From assembly GCF_030818575.1 (NCBI RefSeq), contig NZ_JAUTAL010000001.1, forward strand, positions 1,426,001-1,490,000: DNA of 64,000 nt, read 5' to 3'. Source of the DNA: Chryseobacterium camelliae (lineage in GTDB: Bacteria > Bacteroidota > Bacteroidia > Flavobacteriales > Weeksellaceae). Below the pieces are notes generated by a model. The model was given only the letters and a program-made list of their open reading frames with translations. It was not told the origin of the DNA and did no database searches. The position numbers and the translations under genes are program-made. Below are positions 17,650-28,422 of the stretch, in pieces (positions within the stretch are counted from its first letter, which is position 1; each line of letters opens with the position of its first letter).

Positions 17650-18190
17650 TTTTTATTTCCAAGCTATCATCTTTAGATTCTTATGTATAAAAAAACTTTC
17701 GTGACTATTATGGTTTAAACTTCCTGTAAAAATATCCAACGCTCGCAGATTGGCAGATGACGCAGATCTATACCCACCATAAAAACCGCAGGTTTTTTAA
17801 AACTTATGTGTTCTTTTATTTTTAAAACTATCATCTTCATAATTCTTAAGTGTCAAAAAACTATTGTGACTTAAACTTCCTGTAAAAATATCCAACGCTC
17901 ACAGATTGGCAAATGACGCTGATTTATATTCCCCATAAAAACCGCAGGTTTTTTAAAACTTATGTGATCTTTATTTTTCAAGCTATCATCTTCATAATTC
18001 TTAAGTGTCAAAAAACTATTGTGACTTAAACTTCCTGTAAAAATATCCAACGCTCGCAGATTGGCATATGAGGCTAATTTATATTCCCCATAAAAACCGC
18101 AGGTTTTAAAACTCATATGTTATTCTTATTTTAAAGCCATCATCTTCATGATTCTTATGTGTCAAAAATCTTTGTGATCATTGCGGTTAA
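17650..18190 (-). repeat. inverted cluster of the hairpin repeat, three units plus a partial one
   Basis: Same family as 13491-13917 in opposite orientation. Units are spaced about 155 bp (TTCCTGTAAAAATATCC recurs at 17721, 17877 and 18032), with a partial unit at 17650-17715. Each full unit holds AAAAACC-GCA-GGTTTTT. There is no credible ORF, though long open frames occur by chance. The remainder of the gap (17349-17649) holds the rpmI -7 element and nothing else I can name. Confidence 0.88.
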
Positions 18191-18202
18191 TCATCATCCA
18201 TC

Positions 18203-18236
18203 AAAAAAACAAAAACCTCAAATTGCTTTGAGGTTT
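18203..18236 (-). terminator. terminator of infC
   Basis: On the minus strand, AAACCTCAAA, loop GCAA, TTTGAGGTTT, followed by a T-rich tract (18215-18203). Confidence 0.75.
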
Positions 18237-18273
18237 ATATGGATGTCAGATTTTTTTCAAATCTGCCGATTGA

Positions 18274-18834
18274 TTATTTAGCTGGTTTTTTAGGACTCAT
18301 CATCATGATCATTCTTTTACCTTCCAGTTTAGGAAGCTGGTCTACTTTTCCTACATGTTCAAGATCCTGTGCAAGCTTAAGGAGTAAAATTTCCCCCTGA
18401 TCTTTGAAAATGATGGAACGCCCTTTAAAAAATACGTAGGTCTTCAGCTTCGAACCTTCTTCCAGAAACTTTTCGGCATGCTTCTTTTTGAATTCGTAAT
18501 CGTGCTCATCGGTCTGAGGTCCGAAACGGATCTCTTTCACCACCACTTTTACCTGCTTAGCCTTAAGCTCTTTCTGTTTCTTTTTTTGCTCATACAAAAA
18601 CTTTTTATAGTCCAGTACTCTTGCAATATAAGGTTCGGCCTTATCTGAGATCACAACCAGATCAAGTTCCTGCTCTGAAGCAATCTGTCTGGCCTTATCC
18701 GTAGGATAAACTCCCGGCTCTACGTTATCGCCCACCAAACGAAGTTCTCTCACACGAATTTTTTCGTTGATCAAATGAGCGTCCTCCTGTTGTGGACGTC
18801 TCTGTGGGCCCCTGTTGTTAAATCTTTGTGCTAT
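18274..18834 (-). CDS. infC: translation initiation factor IF-3 with non-AUG start
   Basis: Binds the 30S subunit and proofreads initiation. Conserved IF-3 begins [16 protein letters not shown] near 18771; an ATG-or-TTG-only reading would start at TTG 18774. But the frame stays open upstream and encodes [20 protein letters not shown], the basic N-terminal extension usual in flavobacterial IF-3. The only near-cognate start in that extension is ATA at 18834-18832, giving 187 codons including the start, close to the usual ~180. Rare AUU/AUA starts in infC underlie IF-3 autoregulation in E. coli. The C-terminal domain ([20 protein letters not shown]...) is intact. It lies 114 bp downstream of thrS. 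Confidence 0.9.
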   Translation of the reverse strand: MAQRFNNRGPQRRPQQEDAHLINEKIRVRELRLVGDNVEPGVYPTDKARQIASEQELDLVVISDKAEPYIARVLDYKKFLYEQKKKQKELKAKQVKVVVKEIRFGPQTDEHDYEFKKKHAEKFLEEGSKLKTYVFFKGRSIIFKDQGEILLLKLAQDLEHVGKVDQLPKLEGKRMIMMMSPKKPAK

Positions 18835-18948
18835 TGTATTATAATTTTATGGGTTAATATCTAATTAAGTTCAATTGAAAGATTGAAGCATTTAAAAATG
18901 CCATGATTAAAAGAAAGTTTCAATCTGCTAATTATTTAATCTTTCAAT

Positions 18949-20874
18949 CTAAAATTTTATCGCCGCCTCCTTTTTAAAGTAAGTAACGAAATCGTCCATC
19001 TTCATGACTCCAAGGTCTCCTTCACCACGTCTTCTAACAGAAATTGTGCCATCCTTTTCTTCATTTTCCCCGATCACAAGCATGAAAGGGATTTTATTTA
19101 ATTCGGCATCACGGATCTTTTTACCCGTTTTTTCATTTCTGTTGTCAATCTGGCCGCTAATATCGTGATTTTCCAAAAATTGTGAAACCTTTTTTGCATA
19201 ATCTGAATACTTTTCGCTGATAGGAAGGATGATGTATTGCTCTGGGCTCAGCCACAAAGGGAAATCACCTGCTGTATTTTCCAAAAGGATGGCAATAAAC
19301 CGCTCCATTGATCCGAAAGGTGCCCTGTGGATCATTACCGGTCTGTGCTTTTCATTGTCGTTTCCGATATAATGAAGGTCGAATCTTTCAGGTAGGTTAT
19401 AATCCACCTGAATTGTTCCCAGCTGCCATCTTCTTCCTAATGCATCTTTTACCATGAAATCAAGCTTAGGACCGTAGAATGCTGCTTCACCGTATTCTAC
19501 AACGGTTCTCAGGCCTTTGTTCTTAGCTGCTGTGATAATCGCGCTTTCGGCTTTCTCCCAGTTTTCATCAGAACCGATGTATTTTTCCTTATTGTCAGGA
19601 TCCCTCAATGAAACCTGAGTCACGAAATCTTCAAAACCTAAAGACTTGAAGACATACAGTACAAGGTCGATTACACTTTCAAACTCCTCCAGAAGCTGGT
19701 CCGGAGTACAGAAAAGGTGTGCATCATCCTGAGTAAACCCACGTACCCTTGTAAGGCCGTGAAGCTCACCGGACTGTTCATACCTGTATACTGTTCCGAA
19801 TTCCGCATATCTCTTCGGCAGGTCCCTGTAGCTCCATTGGGAAGTCTTGTAGATTTCGCAGTGGTGCGGACAGTTCATAGGCTTCAGCAAAAATTCTTCT
19901 CCTTCATTCGGGGTTTTTATCGGCTGGAAGCTGTCTTCACCGTATTTATCCCAGTGTCCTGAGGTTACATACAATTCTTTGGCCCCGATGTGCGGAGACA
20001 TTACAAATTCGTATCCTCCTTTTTTTTGAGCATCGGTAAGGAAATTCTCAAGCTTTCTTCTTAAAGCGGTCCCTTTCGGCAGCCACAATGGAAGTCCGGC
20101 ACCTACTTTTTCGGAGAAGGCAAAAATGCCAAGCTCCTTTCCAAGCTTTCTGTGGTCTCTTCTTTTCGCTTCCTCAAGTCTTTCAAGGTATTCGGTAAGG
20201 TCTTTCTGTTTCGGGAAAGAAATTCCGTATACTCGGGTCAGCTGAGGGTTTTTCTCATTTCCTCTCCAGTAGGCTCCGGCTGCATTCAGAATTTTAACCG
20301 CCTTCACGATTCCGGTATTCGGGATGTGTCCTCCGCGGCAAAGGTCGGTAAAATTATCATGGGTCACGAAAGTGATTTCCCCGTCATTGAGGTTGGAGAT
20401 CAGCTCCACCTTATATGGGTTATCGGCATACGTTTTCAGGGCTTCTTCTTTGGAAACCGGATATAGAGAGAATGTTGAACCTTTTTTGGCATTTTCAAGG
20501 ACCTTCTTTTCGATTTTTTCAAAGTCTTTTTCAGACAATGATTCGTCTCCGAAATCTACATCATAGTAGAATCCGCTTTCAATGGCTGGTCCAATGGTAA
20601 GCTTAGCATCAGGATAAAACTCAAGGATGGCCTGCGCCAAAAGGTGGGCCGAAGAATGCCAGAACGCTTTCTTTCCAAGATCATCATTCCAGGTTAACAG
20701 CTGTACCGTAGAATCCGTGGTAATAGGGGTGGTTACCTCTACTTGTTTATCATTTACAACTGCGGAGATGGTATTTCTTGCCAGTCCCTCGCTGATAGAT
20801 TTTGCCACGTCCAGGGGAGTTACCCCTGAATCGAATTCTCTGACACTATTGTCTGGAAGTGTAATTTTTATCAT
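18949..20874 (-). CDS. thrS: threonyl-tRNA synthetase
   Basis: Charges tRNA-Thr. The protein has 641 residues with the full class II architecture: TGS domain (about 1-62), the editing domain with HSSAHLLAQ and CRGGHIP (about 63-240), the catalytic core with zinc ligands in [17 protein letters not shown] and [12 protein letters not shown], and the C-terminal anticodon-binding domain from about 535. It heads the conserved thrS-infC arrangement. A TATTTTTG -7 element lies just upstream (20906-20899). Confidence 0.97.
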   Translation of the reverse strand: MIKITLPDNSVREFDSGVTPLDVAKSISEGLARNTISAVVNDKQVEVTTPITTDSTVQLLTWNDDLGKKAFWHSSAHLLAQAILEFYPDAKLTIGPAIESGFYYDVDFGDESLSEKDFEKIEKKVLENAKKGSTFSLYPVSKEEALKTYADNPYKVELISNLNDGEITFVTHDNFTDLCRGGHIPNTGIVKAVKILNAAGAYWRGNEKNPQLTRVYGISFPKQKDLTEYLERLEEAKRRDHRKLGKELGIFAFSEKVGAGLPLWLPKGTALRRKLENFLTDAQKKGGYEFVMSPHIGAKELYVTSGHWDKYGEDSFQPIKTPNEGEEFLLKPMNCPHHCEIYKTSQWSYRDLPKRYAEFGTVYRYEQSGELHGLTRVRGFTQDDAHLFCTPDQLLEEFESVIDLVLYVFKSLGFEDFVTQVSLRDPDNKEKYIGSDENWEKAESAIITAAKNKGLRTVVEYGEAAFYGPKLDFMVKDALGRRWQLGTIQVDYNLPERFDLHYIGNDNEKHRPVMIHRAPFGSMERFIAILLENTAGDFPLWLSPEQYIILPISEKYSDYAKKVSQFLENHDISGQIDNRNEKTGKKIRDAELNKIPFMLVIGENEEKDGTISVRRRGEGDLGVMKMDDFVTYFKKEAAIKF

Positions 20875-20898
20875 TGTTTACTAAGAAATTTTAAAAAG

Positions 20899-20906
20899 CA
20901 AAAATA
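20899..20906 (-). promoter_or_regulatory. -7 element of thrS
   Basis: TATTTTTG on the minus strand fits TAnnTTTG, 25 bp before the thrS ATG. No well-spaced TTG is seen. Confidence 0.5.
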
Positions 20907-21073
20907 CGGATTTTTTAGATAATATGCTATATAAGCGTATATTTGAATTGAGAATTAATGATGCCGGCCCATCAATATAGGCTTGTAAAACTACACTTAG
21001 CTGTATCGTTAGGGTTATGTACCCCGGAATTTTTAATTTTTACTCTTCAGTTTAAACCCAATCAATCTATAAT

Positions 21074-22052
21074 ATGATGAATACTTTTAATACCGATCTG
21101 CATTGTGATCTGCTGGCTTATCTGCTGAGAGCCAATACTTCTGTTGATGACGGGCAACCGGGCTGCTCACTTCCTTACCTTAAAAAAGGCCATGTGAAGC
21201 TCCAGGTGATGGCCATCTATGCTTCTACAGGATCCGGAAGCTTTCATAATGGGATCCGCCAGAGCGAAATTTTTAGAGAATTCCTGAACAGCAACGATTT
21301 TTTCCTGTTCTATGAGCATAACATTAATATTCCTGAATATGCGGACAAAGTAGGTGTAATCTCGGCGATAGAGAATGCGTCTGCATTCTGTGAGGAAGAT
21401 ATGGATCTCGACGCCGGATTTAAAAACCTGGAGACGATCATTCAAAATACCAGGAAAATATTTTATATGGGAATCACACATCATACGGAAAACCGTTTTG
21501 GTGGTGGTAATTTCACAGATACAGGCCTTAAGGAAGATGGTAAGGTCCTGATTGACTATATCTCAGACCGGAAAATAGCCATCGATCTTGCCCATACCAG
21601 TGATCAACTGGCTTATGATATCCTAAATTACCTTGACCGTAAAAATTATTCTGTCCCTATCCTGGCGAGCCATTCCAATTACAGGAGCGTATACGACAAC
21701 AAAAGGAACCTTCCGGATGAGCTTGTCCAGGAACTGATCCGGAGAAAAGGCCTGATAGGGCTTAACTTTATTAAAGATTATATAGATCACGGCCACCCTG
21801 AACGGCTTTATGAGCATATACAGTACGCCCTGTCATTGGGAGCAGAAAACTGTATTGCTTACGGAGGTGATTTCTTTTATGACAAAGAACATCCTGACCA
21901 ATCAAGAATCCCTTTTTTCTTTGATGAATTTAAGGATGCCACAGCTTATAATACCATCAATAAAAAGATATCGGAAGATTTTTCCCCAGGAAATCATGGA
22001 AAAGATAAGCCATCAGAATGTCCTGGATTTTCTAGCCAGGAACGGTATTTAA
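21074..22052 (+). pseudogene. M19 membrane-type dipeptidase gene with a single frameshift
   Basis: A renal-dipeptidase-like TIM barrel starting MMNTFNTDLHCDLLAYLL, with the metal-binding HxD at His10/Asp12, AIENASAF, and LASHSNYRSVYDNKRNLPDE. Homology holds to codon ~303 at ISEDF. There the frame breaks in a T5C4 run (21979-21987). Continuing in frame gives a non-homologous tail to 22156 that would overlap the convergent gene by 108 bp. Removing one base gives [22 protein letters not shown] and a stop at 22050-22052, a 325-residue protein that meets the convergent gene with a 4-bp overlap. Either a true lesion or a homopolymer sequencing error. There is no signal peptide. Confidence 0.85.
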
Positions 22053-23599
22053 TTTTTCAGTCGTCTTGTATACTTGACCTTCCGCTGGATGATTTCAATA
22101 ACATCTACATGCTGCACCTTGGCTTTTACCCATCCATGGATATCAATGTACAGTAAGGATCTCCGGTAGTACTGGTTTTCTGAAAAGGTTTCCAGCTTTT
22201 GATCAAAAGCTTCAAATGCCTCCTGTTTGTTGCTTAAAACCAGGCTATTGAGATTTTTAAAGAAATTGATACTTTCAAAGTGGAAGGTTTCCGGTTTTTT
22301 CATTTTCATGGCAAACTTTAATGTTGACCTGATAAATTCGTCATAATCTTCATCATTGCCGGATTCGTGTTTGGACATCAGGATCAGTATTCGGGTGTGG
22401 AACAGCAGGTCTTCCTGAACATTCCTTTTGGATTCAATGATCTTCATAGAATAAGCTATGGATTCTGCGTATTTTTTGCTCCCGAAAAACATAGCTGCCA
22501 TTTTCAGGTAAAGGATCATGAAATGATGCTCATCGATCTTATCCCGAAACTTATTCATTTTAAGTTCAATCTCCGGAATCAGCTTTGTTCCTGAGAAAAA
22601 CTCACCTTTGATAAAATGAATATTCATCAGGGTATTGGAATGGGTCAGAAAAATCAGTGCCTGGAGGTTTTCATTCTGTACGAAGTTCTGAGCGCTTACC
22701 GTCTCATTGAAATTTCTGAAATGCTGTTCCAGTGTATCTACATTGCCGTACAGGAAAAGGATTTTCAGAAGATAGGTATTCCCTTTAATATACCATACGG
22801 GATGGTTCAGGATCATGTCTGGGGTGTTGTGAAACAGATCCACCCATAAATAAGCATATTTGAGGGTATACTTATAATCCTGAAGCAACTGGTTTTTCCA
22901 TACATGGGCCTTATAATACCAGAGCTTTTCCGTAAACTTCAGTTTATTGAAATTAATTTTTCTGATCTGGGAATTGAATACCTCCAGGATTTTCAGACGG
23001 TCTTCATCATTCTTCACATAACCATGGCTCAGCATTTCGCTGTATAATTTCAGGGAAAGGTTAGAGAGGTCCGTAGTGTACTGGTTCTGCTTGCTGATGA
23101 CCTTGGACTGGCGGATGAGTTCATCAGCCCGTCCCTCAATACTGCGGGTAATGTATTGCGATTCAATGACCTTTTCAAGATCAATGATTTCCATGGCAAT
23201 ACTTTTTTCGTCCAGTTCCAGTGCCGACAATTTGGTTTTATCCAAAATTTTAAGGGCCTGTTTATACAGTCCTTTCTGATAAAGGATATTGGCAAAATCA
23301 AGCTGCTCCCGGAGTTGTATCCTGTTATTCTGGTGGCTGGGATTCATGCGGAGGCTTACCAGGATCTGTTTGTACAGATGGGCTTTCAGGTTGGAAAGCT
23401 GCTGCTTGGTAGAGATTTTCTTTGTCAGGATGACGTTTTCGTCGTATTCTTTCATCCTGTCCATTTCAGAAAACAGCAAAAGAAATTTTGCATCCGTATT
23501 AATGCCGAGCCGGTTCACGAATAACCGAAACTGCCGCTTTTCGGATGTTGTCATCGACTTGATCAGGACAAATAAAAAATCTTTCTGCAATTCTGCCAT
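22049..23599 (-). CDS. helical-repeat protein of unknown function
   Basis: A protein of 516 residues, [33 protein letters not shown] do not recognise a catalytic family. Sequence is almost wholly alpha-helical, with Leu/Tyr-rich repeating segments ([59 protein letters not shown]) that read as degenerate tetratricopeptide-like pairs. There is no signal peptide or membrane segment, so it is cytosolic. It is transcribed divergently from leuA. Such proteins are common in Flavobacteriia as lone hypothetical genes. It may be a protein-interaction scaffold; that is inference only. Confidence 0.85.
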   Translation of the reverse strand: MAELQKDFLFVLIKSMTTSEKRQFRLFVNRLGINTDAKFLLLFSEMDRMKEYDENVILTKKISTKQQLSNLKAHLYKQILVSLRMNPSHQNNRIQLREQLDFANILYQKGLYKQALKILDKTKLSALELDEKSIAMEIIDLEKVIESQYITRSIEGRADELIRQSKVISKQNQYTTDLSNLSLKLYSEMLSHGYVKNDEDRLKILEVFNSQIRKINFNKLKFTEKLWYYKAHVWKNQLLQDYKYTLKYAYLWVDLFHNTPDMILNHPVWYIKGNTYLLKILFLYGNVDTLEQHFRNFNETVSAQNFVQNENLQALIFLTHSNTLMNIHFIKGEFFSGTKLIPEIELKMNKFRDKIDEHHFMILYLKMAAMFFGSKKYAESIAYSMKIIESKRNVQEDLLFHTRILILMSKHESGNDEDYDEFIRSTLKFAMKMKKPETFHFESINFFKNLNSLVLSNKQEAFEAFDQKLETFSENQYYRRSLLYIDIHGWVKAKVQHVDVIEIIQRKVKYTRRLKN

Positions 23600-23746
23600 T
23601 GTAAATTTATGGTATTTATACTATTGATTTTTAGTTATTTAAAGCTTTTATTTCCATTATCGAGCATTGTAATTTTCATAAGAAGCGCATGGATAAACAC
23701 AAATGCAAATCATAGTTTTGATTCAAAATTAGGTAAAAATACGATT

Positions 23747-24910
23747 ATGAATTCGGAAAAAGTTGAAATTTTTGATACCACCTTACGGGATGGGGAACAG
23801 GTTCCGGGATGTAAGTTGAATACGGAGCAGAAGCTGATTATAGCTGAAAGGCTTGATGATCTAGGGATTGATATTATTGAAGCTGGCTTTCCGGTTTCAA
23901 GTCCGGGCGACTTCCATTCCGTTTCGGAAATTTCAAAATTGGTAAGGAATGCAACGGTTTGCGGGTTGACAAGAGCCAATCAAAAAGATATAGAAGTGGC
24001 TGCCGAGGCCCTGAAGTTTGCCCGAAAACCCAGGATCCATACGGGGATAGGAACTTCCGATTCCCATATTAAATATAAATTCAATTCTACGCGTGAAGAT
24101 ATTATAGACCGTGCGGTTAAAGCAGTAAAATACTCCAAGACGTTTGTTGAGGATGTAGAATTCTATGCAGAGGATGCAGGAAGGACGGATAATGAATATT
24201 TAGCACGGGTCTGCGAAGCTGTGATCAAAGCAGGGGCCACAGTAATCAACATTCCCGACACCACCGGTTATTGCCTTCCTGAAGAATATGGGGCTAAAAT
24301 CAGGTATTTAAAAGAAAATGTAAAAGGCATTGATAAAGCTGTTATATCCTGCCATTGCCACAATGACCTCGGCCTGGCTACTGCCAATTCCATTGCAGGG
24401 GCCATCAACGGGGCAAGACAGATAGAGTGTACCATTAACGGACTGGGCGAGAGAGCAGGGAACACAGCATTGGAAGAAGTCGTCATGATCTTCAACCAAC
24501 ATAAAGATTTGCACCTGCATACCCATGTGAATTCCAGAATGCTTAACCCGATAAGCGCTCTGGTTTCTGAATTGATGGGCATGCCTGTTCAGCCTAACAA
24601 AGCTATTGTAGGTGCCAATGCATTTGCACACAGCTCAGGGATACACCAGGACGGCGTGATCAAAAACAGGGAAACCTATGAGATCATTGACCCGGAGGAT
24701 GTGGGGGTAAGCTCATCGTCTATTGTCCTTACAGCAAGAAGCGGGAGGTCTGCACTGGCATACCGGTTCAAACATATCGGTTTTGAAGTTACTAAAAACG
24801 AGCTGGACATCCTTTACCAGGAATTCCTGAAAATCGCCGACCGTAAAAAAGAAGTCAATAATGACGACCTGAATATGATGATGGAAGTTTTCGCAAGAAA
24901 AATAGGATAA
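23747..24910 (+). CDS. leuA: 2-isopropylmalate synthase, short form
   Basis: Condenses acetyl-CoA with 2-oxoisovalerate, the first step of leucine synthesis. From ATG 23747 ([21 protein letters not shown]) it has 387 residues: the DRE-TIM barrel with DTTLRDGEQ, metal-binding [13 protein letters not shown], and [13 protein letters not shown]. It ends soon after the linker domain ([16 protein letters not shown]), so it lacks most of the C-terminal LeuA regulatory domain of the ~510-residue enzymes and may not be feedback-inhibited by leucine in the usual way. The 46 upstream in-frame codons look non-coding. A TAGTTTTG -7 element sits at 23713-23720. I see no leucine leader peptide. Confidence 0.93.
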   Translation: MNSEKVEIFDTTLRDGEQVPGCKLNTEQKLIIAERLDDLGIDIIEAGFPVSSPGDFHSVSEISKLVRNATVCGLTRANQKDIEVAAEALKFARKPRIHTGIGTSDSHIKYKFNSTREDIIDRAVKAVKYSKTFVEDVEFYAEDAGRTDNEYLARVCEAVIKAGATVINIPDTTGYCLPEEYGAKIRYLKENVKGIDKAVISCHCHNDLGLATANSIAGAINGARQIECTINGLGERAGNTALEEVVMIFNQHKDLHLHTHVNSRMLNPISALVSELMGMPVQPNKAIVGANAFAHSSGIHQDGVIKNRETYEIIDPEDVGVSSSSIVLTARSGRSALAYRFKHIGFEVTKNELDILYQEFLKIADRKKEVNNDDLNMMMEVFARKIG

Positions 24911-24911
24911 G

Positions 24912-26309
24912 ATGACCAACATGAATAACAATAAGAAAACACTTTTTGATAAAGTCTGGGATGCCCACGTTGTTGAAACGGTACCGGACGGACCCCAGAT
25001 CATTTATATCGATAAACACCTCATTCATGAAGTGACCAGCCCTCAGGCGTTTGCCGAGCTGGAGGCCAGGGACCTGAAAGTATTCAGGCCTGCACAGATT
25101 GTGGCCACTGCCGACCACAATGTTCCTACACAGCATCAGGAATTACCAATCCGGGATGAACTGTCCAGAAACCAGGTAGAGCAGCTTACAGAAAACTGTA
25201 CAAAGAACGGTATTGAGCTATTCGGACTAGGACACCCGTACCAGGGAATTGTTCACATCATTGCACCGGAATTAGGCATTACACAGCCGGGCATGAGCAT
25301 CGTATGCGGAGACAGCCATACATCTACGCATGGTGCATTTGGTGCCATTGCTTTCGGAATTGGAACCAGTCAGGTAGCTCAGGTATTTGCCAGCCAATGC
25401 CTCTTACTGAATAAGCCAAAATCCATGAGGATTACCGTAAAAGGAACCCTCAATCAGGATGTTCAGCCAAAGGATGTGATTTTATACATCATTTCCAAAA
25501 TAGGGACAGACGGGGGAACCGGGTATTTCTGCGAATATGCAGGAGACGTATTTGAAAACATGTCGATGGAAGGACGGATGACGGTGTGTAATATGAGCAT
25601 CGAAATGGGTGCCCGGGGAGGAATGATTGCTCCTGACGATATTACTTTTGATTATGTGAAAGGCCGGACTTTTGCCCCTAAAGGAGAGGAATGGGAAGAG
25701 AAAGTAGCGTACTGGAGAACCCTGAAAACAGATGAAGGAGCAGTCTTTGACTGTGAATTTACCTTCGATGCTTCTGAAATCCAGCCTATGGTTACCTATG
25801 GCACCAATCCGGGAATGGGTATTTCCGTTCATGAAAATATTCCGGCACCACGAAATGAATCTGAAGCCAAGGCGCTCCAGTATATGGGATTACATGCAGG
25901 ACAGTCTCTGTCTGATATCCAGGTCAATTATGTATTCATCGGCAGCTGCACCAATGCGAGGATCGAAGATTTTCGTTCTGTAGCGGAATATATCAAAGGA
26001 AAAAGCAGGTCCGGACATGTTCATGCCCTGATCGTTCCCGGTTCACAGCAAGTAGTGAAGCAGATTTATGAGGAGGGTTTGGATGCAGTATTCAGGGAAG
26101 CCGGTTTTGAGATCAGGCAGCCCGGATGTTCCGCATGCCTTGCCATGAATGATGACAAAATTCCGGATGGACAATATTGTGTTTCCACTTCCAACAGGAA
26201 TTTTGAAGGCCGGCAGGGGCAGGGAGCGAGAACCATACTTGCCAGTCCTTTAACTGCTGCAAAAGTAGCCGTAGAAGGCAAAATTTCAATCATTCAACAT
26301 TTAAATTAA
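24912..26309 (+). CDS. leuC: isopropylmalate isomerase large subunit
   Basis: An aconitase-family [4Fe-4S] enzyme which, with LeuD, isomerises 2- to 3-isopropylmalate. It has 465 residues, the usual length. The cluster cysteines are in FIGSCTNARIEDF and the GCSACLAMN pair; GDSHTSTHGAFGAIAFGIGTS is intact. It may start at MTN or at the Met three codons later (MNNNKKTLFDKVWDAH). It starts 1 bp after the leuA stop. It works as a LeuCD heterodimer in the cytosol. Confidence 0.97.
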   Translation: MTNMNNNKKTLFDKVWDAHVVETVPDGPQIIYIDKHLIHEVTSPQAFAELEARDLKVFRPAQIVATADHNVPTQHQELPIRDELSRNQVEQLTENCTKNGIELFGLGHPYQGIVHIIAPELGITQPGMSIVCGDSHTSTHGAFGAIAFGIGTSQVAQVFASQCLLLNKPKSMRITVKGTLNQDVQPKDVILYIISKIGTDGGTGYFCEYAGDVFENMSMEGRMTVCNMSIEMGARGGMIAPDDITFDYVKGRTFAPKGEEWEEKVAYWRTLKTDEGAVFDCEFTFDASEIQPMVTYGTNPGMGISVHENIPAPRNESEAKALQYMGLHAGQSLSDIQVNYVFIGSCTNARIEDFRSVAEYIKGKSRSGHVHALIVPGSQQVVKQIYEEGLDAVFREAGFEIRQPGCSACLAMNDDKIPDGQYCVSTSNRNFEGRQGQGARTILASPLTAAKVAVEGKISIIQHLN

Positions 26310-26312
26310 GCC

Positions 26313-26912
26313 ATGCAGAAATTAGTTACCATACAATCAAGGGCTATTCCTTTGCCCGCAGAAAATATTGATACGGACCAGATTATCCCGGCCCGGTTTT
26401 TAAAGAGTATAGACAGAAAGGGTTTCGGAAACAATCTCTTCCGGGACTGGAGATTTAACGTCCATACAGGAGAACCAAATCAGGAATTCGTATTGAATGA
26501 TTCCGGGTTTAGCGGTGAAATCCTGGTGGCCGGAAATAATTTCGGTTGTGGGAGCAGCCGTGAGCATGCGGCATGGGCACTGACCGATTATGGCTTTAAA
26601 GTTATTGTATCCAGTTATTTCGCGGATATCTTCAAGGGAAATGCCCTGAATAACGGTTTGCTGCCCGTAAAAGTTTCCGAGGATTTCCTGAAGGTTATCC
26701 TGGATGGGATCACACAGGATCCTGAACTTGAAATCAAAGTTGACGTGGAACAGCAGTCCATAACATTCAATGACAGGACAGAGCACTTTGAACTGGATTC
26801 CTACAAAAAAATATGTCTGTTAAATGGGTACGATGATATAGACTTCCTGATCAGCAGGAAACAAGCAATTCAGGAATTTGAACTTAAAACACAAAAAGTA
26901 TATGAGCGATAA
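26313..26912 (+). CDS. leuD: isopropylmalate isomerase small subunit
   Basis: The swivel subunit of the LeuCD isomerase, 199 residues. Signature motifs: [19 protein letters not shown] and [16 protein letters not shown]. It is 3 bp after leuC. Its last 11 bp overlap the start of leuB. Confidence 0.97.
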   Translation: MQKLVTIQSRAIPLPAENIDTDQIIPARFLKSIDRKGFGNNLFRDWRFNVHTGEPNQEFVLNDSGFSGEILVAGNNFGCGSSREHAAWALTDYGFKVIVSSYFADIFKGNALNNGLLPVKVSEDFLKVILDGITQDPELEIKVDVEQQSITFNDRTEHFELDSYKKICLLNGYDDIDFLISRKQAIQEFELKTQKVYER

Positions 26913-27993
26913 TGTTTTTAAAATAGCCGTTTTACCGGGAGACGGGATCGGACCTGAAGTGGTAGCGGAAAGCATCAAGATATTGGATGCCATCGGCGAA
27001 GCATTCCAGTACACTTTCAAATACCAGTATGGATTGATGGGTGCTGATGCCATTTATAAAACAGGAAATCCTCTTCCGGATGAAACACTGGCCATCTGCC
27101 GCGAATCCGATGCGGTTCTTTTCGGAGCGATCGGCGACCCGGCTTTTGACAATAACCCAGACGCAAAGGTAAGGCCTGAGCAGGGATTACTGAAACTCCG
27201 TAAGGAATTGGGACTTTTTGCCAACATCCGCCCTTTAAAGACGTATGCTTCACTGATTGAAAAAAGCCCTCTGAAAAAAGAGATCATAGAAGGAACCGAT
27301 ATCCAGATCTTCAGGGAACTGGTCAGCGGTATTTATTTCGGGGAAAAGTTTACGGAAGAAAACGGCGCTTATGCCTATGATGTATGCCGGTACAGCAGGG
27401 AAGATATTCTCCCGATTACGCATATGGCATTTAAGGAAGCCCAGAGGCGACGTAAAAAGCTGACCCTGATCGATAAAGCGAATGTATTGGATACCTCAAG
27501 ACTGTGGAGGAAAATTGTTCAGGAAGCTGCTGCTGAATATCCTGATGTTCAGCTGGACTATATGTTTGTAGATAATGCAGCGATGCAGCTGATCCTTAAT
27601 CCTAAGCAGTTTGATGTAATCCTTACGGAAAATATGTTTGGGGACATTATTTCTGATGAGGCCAGCGTTATCGGCGGGTCTATCGGATTGCTGCCTTCTG
27701 CATCTGTAGGTAAAGAAAATGCATTGTTTGAACCGATCCACGGATCTTATCCGCAGGCAAAAGGTAAAGGCATTGCCAATCCTATCGCGTCAATTCTGAG
27801 TACAGCCATGATGTTGGATTACCTTCAGCTGGACCAGGCAGCGGATAAATTAAGGGAATCTGTAGAACACGCTATTGAGAACCGGTATGTAACGGTGGAC
27901 CTTAAAGCGGAGCAGCCTTGTTCAACCACTGAAGTAGGAAGCTTCATCGCCGATTACATCAAGTATTCCGAAAAGTCTTATTATAATTTTTGA
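26902..27993 (+). CDS. leuB: 3-isopropylmalate dehydrogenase
   Basis: NAD-dependent oxidative decarboxylation of 3-isopropylmalate to 2-oxoisocaproate. From ATG 26902 ([21 protein letters not shown]) it has 363 residues. Motifs: substrate/metal-binding [32 protein letters not shown], and the [24 protein letters not shown] active-site segment, followed by the NAD-selective loop [18 protein letters not shown]. An in-frame ATG at 26878 was rejected because homology begins at MSDN. It completes leuACDB. Confidence 0.96.
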   Translation: MSDNVFKIAVLPGDGIGPEVVAESIKILDAIGEAFQYTFKYQYGLMGADAIYKTGNPLPDETLAICRESDAVLFGAIGDPAFDNNPDAKVRPEQGLLKLRKELGLFANIRPLKTYASLIEKSPLKKEIIEGTDIQIFRELVSGIYFGEKFTEENGAYAYDVCRYSREDILPITHMAFKEAQRRRKKLTLIDKANVLDTSRLWRKIVQEAAAEYPDVQLDYMFVDNAAMQLILNPKQFDVILTENMFGDIISDEASVIGGSIGLLPSASVGKENALFEPIHGSYPQAKGKGIANPIASILSTAMMLDYLQLDQAADKLRESVEHAIENRYVTVDLKAEQPCSTTEVGSFIADYIKYSEKSYYNF

Positions 27994-28095
27994 AAATGTG
28001 AAAATAGGGAAGTCCACCATTGTCTGACATTATTGATGGAATGACTTTCTTATGATTAACAGGATTCAATATATTTTTAAGTGATGCTTATTAAA

Positions 28096-28124
28096 AAAGT
28101 TCAGGACCTTTGGTCCTGAACTTT
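28096..28124. terminator. bidirectional hairpin between leuB and the small hydrophilic gene
   Basis: A 13-bp perfect stem, AAAGTTCAGGACC / GGTCCTGAACTTT, with loop TTT. The T-tract is better on the minus strand (A-run at 28093-28098). Confidence 0.82.
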
Positions 28125-28135
28125 CTGTATGAAGA

Positions 28136-28324
28136 TCATTCTTCTGTATTGTCTGTTTTGCCTGATTCATTGTTTTCAGATGACTTTTTTACATCTTCCT
28201 TGTCAATATCAGACGGATTGGTTTTTTCAGATGCCGCAGGAATATCGCGGAAATCCTCGTTTTGCTTTTTAGTTTCTGCAGAGTTCGCAGACTCATGATC
28301 CTTATTTTTCTCTTTTGGGTCCAT
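28136..28324 (-). CDS. small, highly hydrophilic, probably disordered protein
   Basis: Sixty-two residues from ATG 28324, MDPKEKNKDHESANSAE, nearly all Lys, Glu, Asp, Asn and Ser, with no hydrophobic core. A longer in-frame start at 28369 exists, but its extra residues (MANALNTFIHIKFTA) are unlike the rest. I recall similar short hydrophilic proteins in Chryseobacterium, which with the shared terminator makes it likely real. Function unknown; the composition resembles stress-related hydrophilins. Confidence 0.65.
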   Translation of the reverse strand: MDPKEKNKDHESANSAETKKQNEDFRDIPAASEKTNPSDIDKEDVKKSSENNESGKTDNTEE

Positions 28325-28422
28325 CGCTGTAAATTTTATATGTATAAATGTATTCAAAGCGTTTGCCAAAAAAGATTGAATATGAGTTATATATTATAAA
28401 GATTATTCTTCAATACAATAAC

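Noticed and set aside
23713..23720. TAGTTTTG as a full leuA promoter
   Set aside because: The -7 match is fair but no TTG lies at proper spacing, so it is mentioned in the leuA entry and not called as a feature.
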